Positions 1 to 9,665 of a DNA stretch of 64,000 nucleotides are shown here, one piece after another (the first letter of the stretch is position 1; every line of letters starts with the position of its first letter). The notes below the pieces were generated by a model. The model was not told the DNA's origin, made no database searches, and saw only the letters and a list, made by a program, of their open reading frames with translations. This DNA comes from Pseudomonas frederiksbergensis (lineage in GTDB: Bacteria > Pseudomonadota > Gammaproteobacteria > Pseudomonadales > Pseudomonadaceae): the NCBI RefSeq assembly GCF_900105495.1, contig NZ_FNTF01000002.1, positions 278,501-342,500 on the forward strand, given 5' to 3'. The position numbers and the translations under genes were made by a program.

Positions 1-930
1 GACCTGTGTCGCAGCGGCAAACTGGTGTGGACGCGACTGACCGCGCGCAACAAGAGCGCCAGCACGGCGCTGCGCAGCACACCGATTCTGCTGCTGCCGC
101 GCAGCCAGGTCGGGTTGTGGAGCGGATTGACCGAGCAGACGCCGGTCAGCGAGCTGTCGCCCAAAACGCAAAAAGTTTATGAAGCACTCAGCCAACACGG
201 TGCGCTGTTTTTCGATGAGCTGATTCACGAGGCTCATCTGCTGCGCTCGGAACTGGAAATCGCCTTGCAGGAATTGGTCGGCGCCGGGTTGGTGAATGCC
301 GACAGCTTCGCCGGGCTGCGTGCACTGATTACGCCGGCCAGCAAACGCCAGAACCGCAGCAGCCGACGCGGGCGCGGAGCGTTTGTCGGCGGCATGGACG
401 ATGCCGGACGCTGGGCCTTGCTGCGACGCGGCGCACAAGCTCCGGTTGTGGAGAATAAACGTCCGGCACCGACGCCGACCGACACCCTTGAACACATCGC
501 CATGACCTTGCTCCGGCGTTACGGCGTGGTGTTCTGGCGCTTGCTGGAACGGGAAGCGGATTGGTTGCCAAGCTGGCGGGAATTGCTGCGCACTTTCCAT
601 CGGCTGGAAGCTCGCGGCGAGATTCGCGGAGGAAGGTTTGTCAGTGGCTTGGCCGGTGAACAGTTTGCGCTGCCCGAGGCCATACCATTGTTGCGCGAGG
701 TGCGGCGACGGCCGCATGACGGGAGTTTGATTGCCGTGTGCGGAGTTGATCCACTGAACCTCGCCGGGACGCTTTTACCGGGCGCAAAAGTACCGGCATT
801 GGCGAGTAATCGATTGGTGTATCGCGATGGATTGCCCGCCGCTGCCGAGATTGCCGGAAAGCAGATTTTTTGGTTGGAGCTGGATCAGCAATCGACTGCC
901 GAGCTGCACAACAAACTCACCCGACACTGA
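1..930 (+). CDS. Lhr-type ATP-dependent DNA helicase, C-terminal part (5' end outside window)
   Basis: The reading frame is open from base 1, so this is the last 309 codons of a longer gene. The visible part resembles the C-terminal region of large Lhr-family (long helicase related) superfamily 2 helicases. It has a winged-helix-like stretch followed by a segment containing RYGVVFWRLL, WRELLRTFHRLEARGEIRGGRFV and GEQFALPEA, which is characteristic of that family. The ATPase motifs lie upstream, outside the window. Lhr proteins are 3'-5' nucleic-acid translocases linked to DNA repair. The gene ends convergently against the mechanosensitive channel gene, with a REP hairpin between the two stops. 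The family assignment is fairly sure; the activity is inferred from the family. Confidence 0.85.
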   Translation, partial: DLCRSGKLVWTRLTARNKSASTALRSTPILLLPRSQVGLWSGLTEQTPVSELSPKTQKVYEALSQHGALFFDELIHEAHLLRSELEIALQELVGAGLVNADSFAGLRALITPASKRQNRSSRRGRGAFVGGMDDAGRWALLRRGAQAPVVENKRPAPTPTDTLEHIAMTLLRRYGVVFWRLLEREADWLPSWRELLRTFHRLEARGEIRGGRFVSGLAGEQFALPEAIPLLREVRRRPHDGSLIAVCGVDPLNLAGTLLPGAKVPALASNRLVYRDGLPAAAEIAGKQIFWLELDQQSTAELHNKLTRH

Positions 931-958
931 TCGTTCCCACGCTCCGCGTGGGAACGAT
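930..958. repeat. REP palindrome between convergent genes
   Basis: A perfect 13-bp inverted repeat (ATCGTTCCCACGC and its complement) encloses the loop TCC. It lies just after the helicase stop and 12 bp before the end of the convergent channel gene. GTTCCCACGC-type palindromes are recurrent REP elements in fluorescent pseudomonads. It may also act as a bidirectional transcription barrier. Confidence 0.75.
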
Positions 959-970
959 CGGTTGCGAGGA

Positions 971-3097
971 TTATTGGGTGCGCGCCTGATCCGGCAGGCA
1001 CACCGATGAATGCTCCGATGCAAGCTCATCGCCTTGCAGCGGCTCGACAGCTTGCCGGGGCATCAACACCTGCTGTGGATAAGTCTGCGCGAAATGCACC
1101 CACGGGCTGTTATCCACAAGCTTTTTCAAACGCTGGTTGAACGCTCGACTCACTGCGTATTGCCCTCCCGACACGGTGCGAAACTGTGCCGTCAGCACCA
1201 CGCCGTTGAGGTCCATCTTGTCGACACCAAACACATCCAGCGGCCCTTGCAGGTTGTACTTGAGGAACGCATCGTCGCGGATGGAATCCCCGGCCTCGCG
1301 GATCAACTCGATAGCCTTGTCGACATCGGTGTCGTAAGTGAATTGCACCGAGAAGAACGCATAGGCGAATTGCCGCGATTGATTGGTCACGGCCTTGATC
1401 TGACCGAACGGCACCGAGTGCACAAAGCCCTTGCCGTCACGCAGGCGCAAGGTGCGGATGGTCAGGCCTTCGACGGTGCCGGCGTGGCCAGAGTCGAGGA
1501 CCACCCAATCGCCAATCGACAACGTGTCTTCAATGATGATGAACAACCCGGTGATCACATCCTGCACCAGCTGCTGGGAACCGAAACCGATGGCCAGCCC
1601 CACGACACCGGCACCGGCCAGAAAAGGTGCAACGTTGATCCCCAGGTTAGCCATGGTGGTGATCGCGCAGATCACCACCAGAATGATTTTGATCGCGTTG
1701 CGCAGCAGCGGCAGGATGGTTTTGATCCGGGTGCTGGGCTGGCGCGCCGAGCGTTTGCTGACGGGTGGCTTCAGGGCTTCTTGAATCGCCGTGTCCAACA
1801 CCACCCAGACCATCCAGGTCACCAGGAAAATCAAACCGATGCGGCTCAGGGAATCACTGATCGCCCGGCCGACCGAATTGCTCACCGCAAATTCGAACAG
1901 CGACACCCCCCAGATGCGCCCCAGTACATCGATGAACACAATCGCCAGGGCGATGCGCAGCAACGCGTGGGAAAGGCTGAGAAAGCGTTCCTTGTAGGCA
2001 CTGCTGCGACGCACGGCCAACTCACTGCGCGACTTGAACAAATGATGAAGCGACGTACTGAGAAACACCGTCGCAATCAGCAAGACAGTAGTAAACAGCG
2101 CGCAGCGAAGCACTTCCTGGTTGTCATCGCCGATGCCGATCAGGTTGATCACCGACACCAGCACCATCAACAGAATCGGCCAGTACCAGAGCCCGGAAAA
2201 GATCCGCAGCATTTCACGCAAGGCCGGCTGGCTGAGGCGCTGGGCCAACGGCAAAATGCGGATCAGATGGGCAACCGGACGGCGCATCTTGATCACCAGA
2301 ATGCCAAAGGTGACCGAGGCCGCCACCCCGGTGAACACCGCGACGCTGCTGGTGAGATTGCCGCCAAGCAGACGGGCGATCTGCGGGCTGGTCAAGCCGT
2401 CGCTCAGCGCCACGAGGAAGCCCATCAAAAACAGCGGTCGTGGGCTGTACTGATGAATAAGCTGCACCGCCCGGCGCTTGTGGCCAGCGTTGAACAGCAC
2501 CACCAGCGACAACAGCAACGACGCGGCGAAGATGCCGCTGCTGGTGGCATAAGCGAAACACAACGCCAGGGCCCGGCCAGCGGACACTTGCAGGAAGTGG
2601 CTGACGTACAGCGTCAGCGGCAGGCTGATCAGCGCCGGAACCGTGTAGGGCAACACATAACCGAGTAACGCCTGACCGCGCTCGCGAGTCAGCAACAGGC
2701 GGTTCTGGCACAGACGTTTGGCGAGCAGACCGCCAAGCAACCAGAGCAGCGCGAAAACGCCAAGCCACACGCCGGACAACAGCAGGAAATCCCCCGCCAC
2801 GCTCCAGCTCGAACGAGATGAGGGATGATTGACCAGTTGATCCACCTCAACCGCGGCCCGGTCTGCCCGCAGACGCCAGGCATCCAGCAGGTCCTCGTTG
2901 AGATCGAGTTTCCCCTGGACTTGATCAATGCTCGAACTGATCGCCCCCAGCAAACCACCCTGTACCAGCGGTTCGGGGTGGGCCAATGGAGTCGCGGTGG
3001 TGGCCGGCACGCCCGGCAGTGCGGCGGCAGCCTCCAGCTCGTTGCTGCCCAGAATCGCCAATGCCCCCAGTAGTATCGCGGTCTTGAACTTGAACAA
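971..3097 (-). CDS. Large MscS-family mechanosensitive ion channel (YbiO-like)
   Basis: This 708-aa inner-membrane protein begins with a likely signal peptide (residues 1-25). An extended periplasmic/coiled stretch (about 45-95) and many hydrophobic segments follow. The MscS core is C-terminal: a pore-lining helix with GAGVVGLAIGFGSQQLVQD (about 495-513), the turn IEDTLSIGDWVV (about 522-533), and the beta domain with the VPFGQIKAVTNQSR motif (about 562-575). Length and order resemble E. coli YbiO (about 740 aa), a moderate-conductance channel that releases osmolytes on hypo-osmotic shock. The start codon is TTG at 3097-3095. It is supported by an AGGAG ribosome-binding site (3106-3110) eight bases upstream and by the signal peptide directly after it. 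Confidence 0.88.
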   Translation of the reverse strand: MFKFKTAILLGALAILGSNELEAAAALPGVPATTATPLAHPEPLVQGGLLGAISSSIDQVQGKLDLNEDLLDAWRLRADRAAVEVDQLVNHPSSRSSWSVAGDFLLLSGVWLGVFALLWLLGGLLAKRLCQNRLLLTRERGQALLGYVLPYTVPALISLPLTLYVSHFLQVSAGRALALCFAYATSSGIFAASLLLSLVVLFNAGHKRRAVQLIHQYSPRPLFLMGFLVALSDGLTSPQIARLLGGNLTSSVAVFTGVAASVTFGILVIKMRRPVAHLIRILPLAQRLSQPALREMLRIFSGLWYWPILLMVLVSVINLIGIGDDNQEVLRCALFTTVLLIATVFLSTSLHHLFKSRSELAVRRSSAYKERFLSLSHALLRIALAIVFIDVLGRIWGVSLFEFAVSNSVGRAISDSLSRIGLIFLVTWMVWVVLDTAIQEALKPPVSKRSARQPSTRIKTILPLLRNAIKIILVVICAITTMANLGINVAPFLAGAGVVGLAIGFGSQQLVQDVITGLFIIIEDTLSIGDWVVLDSGHAGTVEGLTIRTLRLRDGKGFVHSVPFGQIKAVTNQSRQFAYAFFSVQFTYDTDVDKAIELIREAGDSIRDDAFLKYNLQGPLDVFGVDKMDLNGVVLTAQFRTVSGGQYAVSRAFNQRLKKLVDNSPWVHFAQTYPQQVLMPRQAVEPLQGDELASEHSSVCLPDQARTQ

Positions 3098-3451
3098 ACG
3101 CGGTGCTCCTGCAAAAGGGTCTGTAAGGAACTGATCGGGGAATTGTAGGCAAGTTCGGTTTTGGCCGTGAGATTACAAGCCAATGCGACTCCCTGTGGCG
3201 AGGGGGCTTGACCCCGTTGGGCTGCGGAGCGGCCCAAAACCCGTCAATCGGTATTCTCCAGATACACCGCGAACAATGGGTTTACGCCTGCTTCGCAGTC
3301 GAACGGGGGCAAGCCCCCTCGCCACAGGTATTTTTCAGCCCGAGGTGATCTTTGCGCGCAAGGCAAATATCAAATGCCCATCCCCCTATTTTTCCGCATA
3401 ACCCAAACCCCGACACTGCGCTCCATCAATCAATCCACCGGAGTTGCAGTC
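3098..3451. other. Intergenic region between divergent channel and MFS genes
   Basis: This 354-bp gene-free region separates two divergently transcribed genes. Its centre is a REPIN (3192-3328), and each flank presumably carries a promoter. I could not pick out a convincing -35/-10 pair. No plausible small coding frame with a ribosome-binding site was seen. Confidence 0.5.
3192..3328. repeat. REPIN: two inverted REP elements
   Basis: The outer arms CCTGTGGCGAGGGGGCTTG (3192-3210) and its exact reverse complement (3310-3328) bracket about 100 bp. That interior has further short palindromes, such as GGGGGCAAGCCCCC near 3305-3318. Paired inverted REPs of this size form REPINs, non-autonomous elements mobilised by RAYT transposases in Pseudomonas. 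No RAYT gene lies in this window. Confidence 0.85.
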
Positions 3452-4663
3452 ATGCCCATTGCCTTGCTCGCGCTGACCCTCAGCGCCTTCGCCATCGGGA
3501 CGACCGAGTTCGTCATCGTTGGCCTGTTACCCACCATCGGCGCCGACCTTGGCGTCAGCCTGCCGTCCGCCGGCCTGCTGGTCAGTCTCTACGCATTGGG
3601 CGTTGCCATCGGCGCCCCGGTGCTGACCGCCCTCACCGGCAAAGTCCCGCGCAAACTGCTGCTGTTGTCGCTGATGGTGCTGTTCACCCTGGGTAACCTG
3701 CTGGCCTGGAAAGCGCCGAGTTACGAGTCGCTGATCATTGCGCGGATCGTCACCGGCCTGGCCCACGGGGTGTTCTTCTCGATTGGCTCGACCATCGCCA
3801 CCAGCCTCGTGCCGAAAGAGAAAGCCGCCAGCGCGATCGCCATCATGTTCACCGGCCTGACGGTGGCCTTGGTGACCGGCGTGCCACTGGGGACGTTCAT
3901 TGGTCAGCATTTCGGCTGGCGTGAAACCTTCCTCGCGGTGTCCGCCCTGGGGGTGATCGCGTTCATCGGCAGCCTGCTTTACGTGCCGAAAAACATTGCC
4001 CACAGCAAACCCGCTTCACTGTTGCAGCAATTGCAGGTGCTCAAGCAACCCCGTCTGCTGCTGGTGTACGCCATGACCGCGGTCGGTTACGGCGGCTCAT
4101 TCATCGCATTCACCTTCCTGGCACCGATTCTTCAGGACATTTCCGGCTTCAGCGCCAGCACCGTCAGCCTGGTGTTGCTGGTCTACGGCATCTCAGTGGC
4201 CGTCGGAAACATCTGGGGCGGCAAACTGGCGGACAAACGCGGCCCGATCAGCGCCCTGAAAATCATCTTCGCCCTGCTTGCCGCCGTGTTGTTCGTACTG
4301 ACCTTTACCGCTGGCAGCCCATGGCTGGCCCTGGCCACCGTGCTGGTCTGGGGCGCGGTTGCATTCGGCAACGTGCCGGGCCTGCAGGTTTACGTGGTGC
4401 GTCAGGCCGAACATCACACCCCGCATGCGGTGGACGTAGCGTCGGGCCTGAACATCGCAGCGTTCAACCTCGGCATCGCCGGTGGCGCGTGGGGCGGTGG
4501 CTTGATCGTTGCTCACATGGGCCTGATCCACACTGCATGGATCGGTGGCCTGGTGGTGTTGGTGGCGTTGGCGCTGACCGCGTGGAGCGGTCGTCTTGAT
4601 CGATTAGGTCCGGCATATGCCGAATCGGTTGAAGGTTTAACCCGAGTAGTCACAGGCCACTGA
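3452..4663 (+). CDS. Major facilitator superfamily (DHA1-type) efflux transporter
   Basis: This protein of about 403 aa has 12 predicted membrane helices. The opening helix contains LTLSAFAIGTTEFVIVGLLP, a hallmark of the AraJ/YdhP/NepI-like drug:H+ antiporter 1 group. I chose the ATG at 3452 rather than the upstream one at 3374 because GGAG (3440-3443) sits eight bases before it and the family sequence starts there. The loop 2-3 motif appears as GKVPRKLLL. The substrate cannot be read from sequence; sugar, arabinose-like or drug export is typical of relatives. The gene is monocistronic, with REPINs on both sides. Confidence 0.85.
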   Translation: MPIALLALTLSAFAIGTTEFVIVGLLPTIGADLGVSLPSAGLLVSLYALGVAIGAPVLTALTGKVPRKLLLLSLMVLFTLGNLLAWKAPSYESLIIARIVTGLAHGVFFSIGSTIATSLVPKEKAASAIAIMFTGLTVALVTGVPLGTFIGQHFGWRETFLAVSALGVIAFIGSLLYVPKNIAHSKPASLLQQLQVLKQPRLLLVYAMTAVGYGGSFIAFTFLAPILQDISGFSASTVSLVLLVYGISVAVGNIWGGKLADKRGPISALKIIFALLAAVLFVLTFTAGSPWLALATVLVWGAVAFGNVPGLQVYVVRQAEHHTPHAVDVASGLNIAAFNLGIAGGAWGGGLIVAHMGLIHTAWIGGLVVLVALALTAWSGRLDRLGPAYAESVEGLTRVVTGH

Positions 4664-4669
4664 TGCCCC

Positions 4670-4758
4670 TGTGGGAGCGGGCTTGCCCGCGATGGCGGCG
4701 GCACATCCAGCGATGATGTGACTGACACACCGCTTTCGCGAGCAAGCCCGCTCCCACA
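4670..4758. repeat. REPIN (GTGGGAGCGGGCTTGC type)
   Basis: The arm TGTGGGAGCGGGCTTGC (4670-4686) is exactly inverted at 4742-4758. The left arm is followed by the typical CCGCGA extension and the right arm is preceded by CGCGA. This is the most common REPIN class of the P. fluorescens group. It lies in the 212-bp gap after the MFS gene and may help terminate its transcript. Confidence 0.88.
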
Positions 4759-4875
4759 TTTGATCTGCGGTGTTTTGTCGAGCGTGTACCGTCCGTAGCC
4801 CCGTCGAAACTTTCTCGCCTGCCGCGCAGTCATCAAAAGACAGGGCGGTCCGAAGACCATTAGACGGGAGGCGAC

Positions 4876-5802
4876 ATGGCGGCGATCCACATCGGCATTT
4901 CAGGCTGGCGCTACACGCCCTGGCGGGGGGAGTTCTACCCGAAGGGGCTGACCCACAAACGCGAATTGCAATTCGCTTCACGGGCCGTCAACAGCATCGA
5001 AATCAATGGATCGTTTTACGCCCTGCAACGGCCGGAACGGTATGCCCAGTGGTACGCCGAAACCCCGAGGGGCTTCGTTTTCAGCGTCAAAGCCCCGCGC
5101 TTCATCACCCACATCAGGCGACTGCGAGACATCCATAAACCCTTGGCGAATTTCTTTGCGTCGGGGGTGCTGGAACTCAAGGAAAAACTCGGCCCGATCC
5201 TCTGGCAATTCCCACCCAACTTCAAATTCAATGCCGAGTTGTTCGAGACCTTTCTGGAGCAGTTGCCCCGCAACACCGAAGAGGCCGCCGCCCTCGCCCG
5301 CCAGCATGATTCGCACCTGAACGGTCACGCCAGCCTGAAGGCCTATGGAAAAAAGCCTTTGCGCCATGCCATAGAAATCAGAAACGAGAGCTTCGTCGAC
5401 CCCGCCTTCATCCGCCTGCTCAAACGCCACAATGCTGCGCTGGTTATCGCTGACACCGCCGGTAAATGGCCGTACCGCGAGGACCTCACCAGCGACTTCG
5501 TTTACCTGCGCCTGCACGGTGCCGAAGAACTCTATGCCAGCGGTTACACCCCCGAGGCGCTGAAACGCTGGGGCGACCGGATCGAGGCTTGGCACCACGG
5601 CCGGCAACCGCCCGACCCGCAGCTGATCGCCCCCCGGCAAAAGCCCAAGGCGCGCAAATCCCGTGAGGTGTTTTGCTACTTCGACAACGACATCAAAGTC
5701 CGCGCGCCCTTCGATGCCCGCCGCTTGCTGGAGCGCTTTCACCTGGATAAAGACCTCGCCACCCGCCCCGGTGAACGGGCCGCCGAAGGAGTGCTGTCAT
5801 GA
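4876..5802 (+). CDS. DUF72 family protein (YecE-like)
   Basis: This 308-aa protein opens with [20 protein letters not shown]. It also has [22 protein letters not shown] and [13 protein letters not shown], conserved blocks of the DUF72 family, which has a TIM-barrel-like fold and no firmly known reaction. A second conserved block, DFVYLRLHG, lies near residue 210. The start is backed by GGAGG (4866-4870). It is the first gene of a four-gene operon; its stop overlaps the next start by 4 bp (ATGA). The linkage to phospholipid genes downstream may point to an envelope-related or nucleic-acid-related job, but that is only context. Confidence 0.85.
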   Translation: MAAIHIGISGWRYTPWRGEFYPKGLTHKRELQFASRAVNSIEINGSFYALQRPERYAQWYAETPRGFVFSVKAPRFITHIRRLRDIHKPLANFFASGVLELKEKLGPILWQFPPNFKFNAELFETFLEQLPRNTEEAAALARQHDSHLNGHASLKAYGKKPLRHAIEIRNESFVDPAFIRLLKRHNAALVIADTAGKWPYREDLTSDFVYLRLHGAEELYASGYTPEALKRWGDRIEAWHHGRQPPDPQLIAPRQKPKARKSREVFCYFDNDIKVRAPFDARRLLERFHLDKDLATRPGERAAEGVLS

Positions 5803-6596
5803 GCATTCCCGAACAGGTCGGCCCTCGCGATGAACAGCCCCCCATCATCACCGCCGTGCGGCGCTTCACGGTGCTGACGGTCAACACGCACAAGGGGTTC
5901 ACCGCGCTCAACCGGCGCTTTATCCTGCCGGAACTGCGCGAAGCGGTGCGCAGCGTGTCCGCTGACGTGGTGTTTTTGCAGGAAGTCCACGGCACTCACG
6001 AGCATCACCCTCAGCGCTACACCAATTGGCCGGCGATGCCGCAATACGAGTTCCTCGCCGACACCCTATGGCCGCAGTTTGCCTATGGGCGCAACGCGGT
6101 CTATCCGGCGGGCGATCACGGCAATGCACTGCTGTCGAAATTCCAGATCATTCGCCATGACAACCTCGACGTGTCCATCAGCGGTCACGAAAACCGCGGC
6201 ATCTTGCATTGCGTGCTGCGCCTGCCCGGTGACGGCCAGGAAGTGCATGCCATTTGTGTGCATCTGGGCCTTCGCGAAACCCACCGCACCGAACAGCTCA
6301 AGTTGCTGGCCCGGCGCCTCGAAGAACTGCCCAGCGATGCCCCGGTGATCGTTGCCGGTGACTTCAACGATTGGCGCCAGCGTGCCGACGCGCTGCTCAA
6401 ACCCAGCGGTCTACGGGAGGTTTTCGCCGAACTCCACGGCAAACCGGCGCGCAGTTTTCCAGCGCGCTTGCCGGCGTTGCGCCTTGACCGCATCTATGTG
6501 CGCAACCTCAAGGCCAGTCGGCCGCAAGTGCTGGCCGCGCGGCCCTGGTCACACCTTTCCGACCATGCACCGCTATCGGTGGAGATCGAGCTATGA
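5799..6596 (+). CDS. Endonuclease/exonuclease/phosphatase-fold protein (YbhP-like)
   Basis: This 265-aa protein has the metal-dependent EEP fold. Visible motifs are LTVNTHKG near residue 28, FLQEVHG (metal-binding Glu), [19 protein letters not shown] and the terminal SDHAPL. Together these give the catalytic Asn/Glu/Asp/His set of the DNase I/sphingomyelinase superfamily. In E. coli the homologue YbhP is encoded next to clsB and ybhN; the same three genes occur here in the order ybhP-clsB-ybhN. The substrate is unknown; the context suggests a phospholipid or phosphodiester linked to cardiolipin synthesis. It overlaps both neighbours by ATGA junctions, implying translational coupling. Confidence 0.87.
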   Translation: MSIPEQVGPRDEQPPIITAVRRFTVLTVNTHKGFTALNRRFILPELREAVRSVSADVVFLQEVHGTHEHHPQRYTNWPAMPQYEFLADTLWPQFAYGRNAVYPAGDHGNALLSKFQIIRHDNLDVSISGHENRGILHCVLRLPGDGQEVHAICVHLGLRETHRTEQLKLLARRLEELPSDAPVIVAGDFNDWRQRADALLKPSGLREVFAELHGKPARSFPARLPALRLDRIYVRNLKASRPQVLAARPWSHLSDHAPLSVEIEL

Positions 6597-7876
6597 GCAC
6601 CCCATCGATGGATAAAACCAACGTGGAACACTTATCCACAACTCCGCCGATCCGTGAGCCGGGTGTGGTCGACGTCGAATATGGCTGGCAAGGCAACAAC
6701 CGCGTAGAGCTGCTGGAAAACGGCGAAGACTATTTCCCTCGGGTGTTCGAAGCCATGCGTCAGGCCAAGACTGAAATCCTCCTGGAAACCTTCATTGTGT
6801 TTGAGGACAAGGTCGGTAATGAGCTGCAGGAAGTGCTGATCGCCGCCGCTCAACGGGGTGTGCGAATCACCGCCAGTCTCGACGGTTTTGGCTGCGGTGA
6901 ACTGAGCACGCAATACCTCAGTACCTTGAGCGAGGCGGGCGTACGCATCCAGATTTTCGACCCGGCGCCCAAACTTCTGGGCATCCGCACCAACTGGTTC
7001 CGGCGTCTGCACCGCAAGATCGTGGTGGTCGACGGCACGATTGCTTTCATTGGCGGCATCAACTTTTCGGCCGACCATTTGGCTGACTTCGGCCCTGAGG
7101 CCAAGCAGGATTATTCCGTGGAAGTGCAAGGCCCGGCGGTGGCCGACATCCATCACTTCGCCTTGCTGCAAAGCGGTCGCCCGGCTCGCGCCAAATACTG
7201 GTGGCAACGACGCCGGCAACGGCGCTCGGAGCTGGCGTTCACCGATCATGACGGCCAGGTTCGCCTGGTGTACCGCGACAACGGCGAGCATCCGACCGAC
7301 ATCGAAGAGGTTTACCTGCAAGTGCTGCGCAGTGCCCAGCGTCGGGTGGTGATCGCCAATGCCTACTTCTTTCCGGGCTATCGCCTGCTGCGCGAGATCC
7401 GCAACGCGGCACGTCGTGGCGTCGATGTGCGGCTGATCCTGCAAGGTCAACCCGACCTGCTGGCGGCCAAACTCGCCGCGCGCATGACCTATGACTACCT
7501 GCTCGAAGCCGGCGTAAAGATTTACGAATATTGCGACCGTCCGCTGCACGGCAAAGTCGCACTGGTGGATGAGGATTGGAGCACGGTCGGTTCGAGCAAC
7601 CTCGACCCGTTGAGCCTGTCCTTGAACCTGGAAGCCAATGTGTTGATCCGCGATCGTGCCTTCAACCGCGACCTGTTCGAGCGCCTCGAATACCTGAGTA
7701 ACAACCATTGCAAGGTCATGTCCGCGGACAAGTCCCCGCGCGGGCGGCTCTGGCACATGACCGTCGGCTTTCTGGTGTTTCACTTCCTGCGGCACTTCCC
7801 GGCCTGGGCCGGTTGGCTGCCGGCGCACAAGCCGCGCCTGAAACCCTTTTCCCATTCCGCCGGGAGTGACACCTGA
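6593..7876 (+). CDS. clsB: Cardiolipin synthase B (phospholipase D family)
   Basis: This 427-aa protein carries two HKD phospholipase D motifs: H140-K142-D147 (in [10 protein letters not shown]) followed by GGINFS, and H319-K321-D326 (in [11 protein letters not shown]) followed by GSSNLD. That spacing and length match ClsB/YbhO, which makes cardiolipin from phosphatidylglycerol by phosphatidyl transfer at the inner membrane. A hydrophobic, amphipathic C-terminal stretch (about 385-405) could aid membrane association. ATGA overlap links it to the YbhP-like gene, and its stop TGA shares one base with the next start (TGATG). Confidence 0.9.
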   Translation: MSTPSMDKTNVEHLSTTPPIREPGVVDVEYGWQGNNRVELLENGEDYFPRVFEAMRQAKTEILLETFIVFEDKVGNELQEVLIAAAQRGVRITASLDGFGCGELSTQYLSTLSEAGVRIQIFDPAPKLLGIRTNWFRRLHRKIVVVDGTIAFIGGINFSADHLADFGPEAKQDYSVEVQGPAVADIHHFALLQSGRPARAKYWWQRRRQRRSELAFTDHDGQVRLVYRDNGEHPTDIEEVYLQVLRSAQRRVVIANAYFFPGYRLLREIRNAARRGVDVRLILQGQPDLLAAKLAARMTYDYLLEAGVKIYEYCDRPLHGKVALVDEDWSTVGSSNLDPLSLSLNLEANVLIRDRAFNRDLFERLEYLSNNHCKVMSADKSPRGRLWHMTVGFLVFHFLRHFPAWAGWLPAHKPRLKPFSHSAGSDT

Positions 7877-8862
7877 TGAGCCACTCTGATACGCAACCGG
7901 CGACCCATGCCGAAACGCCGCGCAAATCCCGCTGGAGCCGCTGGAAACGGCCGCTGACCATGCTGTTTTTCCTGGCGTTGATCGTCCTGTTCACGATGCT
8001 TGCCCAGCGCATCGAATGGGATGAAGTGTTCCATAACCTCACCGAGTTCAAGGTGCGCACGCTGATCATCGCGTCCGCTCTGACCTTGGTGAGTTTTCTG
8101 GTCTACGCCTGCTTCGACTTGATCGGCCGTACCTACATACGCCAGGACCTGACGTGGAAGCAGATCTTGCCGGTGGGGATTATCAGCTATGCCTTCAACC
8201 TCAATCTGAGCGCTTGGGTCGGCGGTGTTGCCATGCGTTATCGGCTGTATTCGCGACTCGGGGTGAGCAAGGGCAACATCGCGAAAATTCTCGGGTTGAG
8301 CCTCGCGACGAACTGGTTCGGTTACATGGTGATTGCCGGTGCAGTGTTCAGCAGCGGACTGGTGCGAATGCCGCCAGGCTGGAAGCTGAGCACCGGCGCG
8401 TTGCAAGGTGTGGGCGTGTTGTTGCTGGTGCTGAGCGCGTGCTATCTGGCCGCGTGTCAGTTTTCCAGGCGGCGGGAGTGGGCGATACGCGGGGTGGAAA
8501 TCAACCTGCCGTCGTTGCGCATGGCGGTGCTGCAACTGGCCCTCGGGGCGCTGAACTGGTCGCTGATGGCGGCGGTGATTTTCACCTTGCTGCCGAGCAA
8601 GCTGGATTACCCGCTGGTGCTTGGGGTGTTGCTGATCAGCGCGATTGCCGGGGTCATCACGCACATACCTGCCGGGCTCGGCGTGCTTGAAGCGGTGTTC
8701 GTGGCGCTGCTGCAACATGAAGCGTCCCGAGGCAGCCTGGTGGCCGGATTGCTGGCCTATCGAGCGATCTATTTCATCTTGCCGCTACTGATTACCCTGG
8801 TGATGTACCTGATCGTGGAAGCCAAGGCCAAGTCGTTGCGGATCGAGAAGAAGCCGGGATGA
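7876..8862 (+). CDS. YbhN-like integral membrane protein (lysyl-PG synthase/flippase-like domain)
   Basis: This 328-aa protein has about eight hydrophobic helices after a basic N-terminus. It belongs to the UPF0104/YbhN family, related to the membrane domain of lysylphosphatidylglycerol synthases. Motifs include YAFNLNLSAWVGGVAMRYRLY, FGYMVIAGAVF and ITHIPAGLGVLEAVF. YbhN relatives are suspected lipid flippases. Position as the last gene after clsB supports a role in moving or handling the lipids made by that operon, but the substrate is not known. It ends 44 bp from the convergent hydrolase gene. Confidence 0.85.
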   Translation: MSHSDTQPATHAETPRKSRWSRWKRPLTMLFFLALIVLFTMLAQRIEWDEVFHNLTEFKVRTLIIASALTLVSFLVYACFDLIGRTYIRQDLTWKQILPVGIISYAFNLNLSAWVGGVAMRYRLYSRLGVSKGNIAKILGLSLATNWFGYMVIAGAVFSSGLVRMPPGWKLSTGALQGVGVLLLVLSACYLAACQFSRRREWAIRGVEINLPSLRMAVLQLALGALNWSLMAAVIFTLLPSKLDYPLVLGVLLISAIAGVITHIPAGLGVLEAVFVALLQHEASRGSLVAGLLAYRAIYFILPLLITLVMYLIVEAKAKSLRIEKKPG

Positions 8863-8906
8863 CGCCATCGCGACCCGACTTGCCCGCGAAGAATCCACCG
8901 CCAAAC

Positions 8907-9665
8907 TTACGTCGATTGGATAATGCTCAACCGCTCGCCCACCACCATCTCGGTGATCCAGCCCACCAAAATCGAGGTGTACGCCTGTTGCGAAACAGGC
9001 TCGCTCAAGGCGTGATCGGCGCCGTCGATAATCCGGTGGGTCAGCGAGTGAGTCTGCTGACAGGCCGCACGGTAACTCATGATGGTCGCGTGGGGCACAT
9101 AGTCGTCGGTCTCGGATTCGACCAACAGCACATCACCGGTAAATTGCGAACACGCGTGCAGCGCACGGTTGCTGTCGGCGCGCACTAGCGTGCTGCGGTA
9201 ATCACGTAGATCGAGCTTGTCCAGTTCACGTTTGGGCGTGTGCCATTGATCATCGCGATACAGCGCCGGCACTCGCAGCGCCAGCCAGCGCACCGGGCGC
9301 AATGAGGTCAGGATCGAGGCCAGGTAACCGCCATAACTGGTGCCGACCACGGCAATCGCCGAGGTGTCGAGCGCCGGGTGCGCGAGCAAGCGGTCATACG
9401 CCGCTAGCAGGTCGCGCAGATTGTCTTCCCGGGTGACTCGATTGAGCGCAATACCGGTCCCGCCAGCGTGCCCGCGCAAGTCGAACGTCAGGCACACGCA
9501 ACCCAGACCGGCGATGCCTTTGGCCCGTTCCAGGTCCCGCTCCTGACTGCCGCCCCAACCGTGCACAAAGAGCACGCCGGGCACTTTTGATTTGGGGCTG
9601 AGAAAAGTCCCGATCATCTGTTCATCGTCGATGTCGATCTGAATGGTTTCGCTTCTAGCCGTCAT
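8907..9665 (-). CDS. Alpha/beta hydrolase
   Basis: This 252-aa protein has an alpha/beta-hydrolase fold. Features are an oxyanion-region HGWGG motif (about 35-39), the nucleophile elbow GTSYGG with Ser110, an acid residue in ESETDDYVP (Asp187/188) and His218 in GADHAL. It resembles dienelactone-hydrolase/peptidase-like esterases of unknown substrate. The start lies 11 bp inside the end of the upstream DUF3182 gene, so the two are probably co-transcribed and translationally coupled. Confidence 0.82.
   Translation of the reverse strand: MTARSETIQIDIDDEQMIGTFLSPKSKVPGVLFVHGWGGSQERDLERAKGIAGLGCVCLTFDLRGHAGGTGIALNRVTREDNLRDLLAAYDRLLAHPALDTSAIAVVGTSYGGYLASILTSLRPVRWLALRVPALYRDDQWHTPKRELDKLDLRDYRSTLVRADSNRALHACSQFTGDVLLVESETDDYVPHATIMSYRAACQQTHSLTHRIIDGADHALSEPVSQQAYTSILVGWITEMVVGERLSIIQST

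Noticed and set aside
1010..2668. A 552-codon frame antisense to the mechanosensitive channel
   Set aside because: It is rich in His, Gln and Arg, as expected from reading membrane-protein codons backwards.
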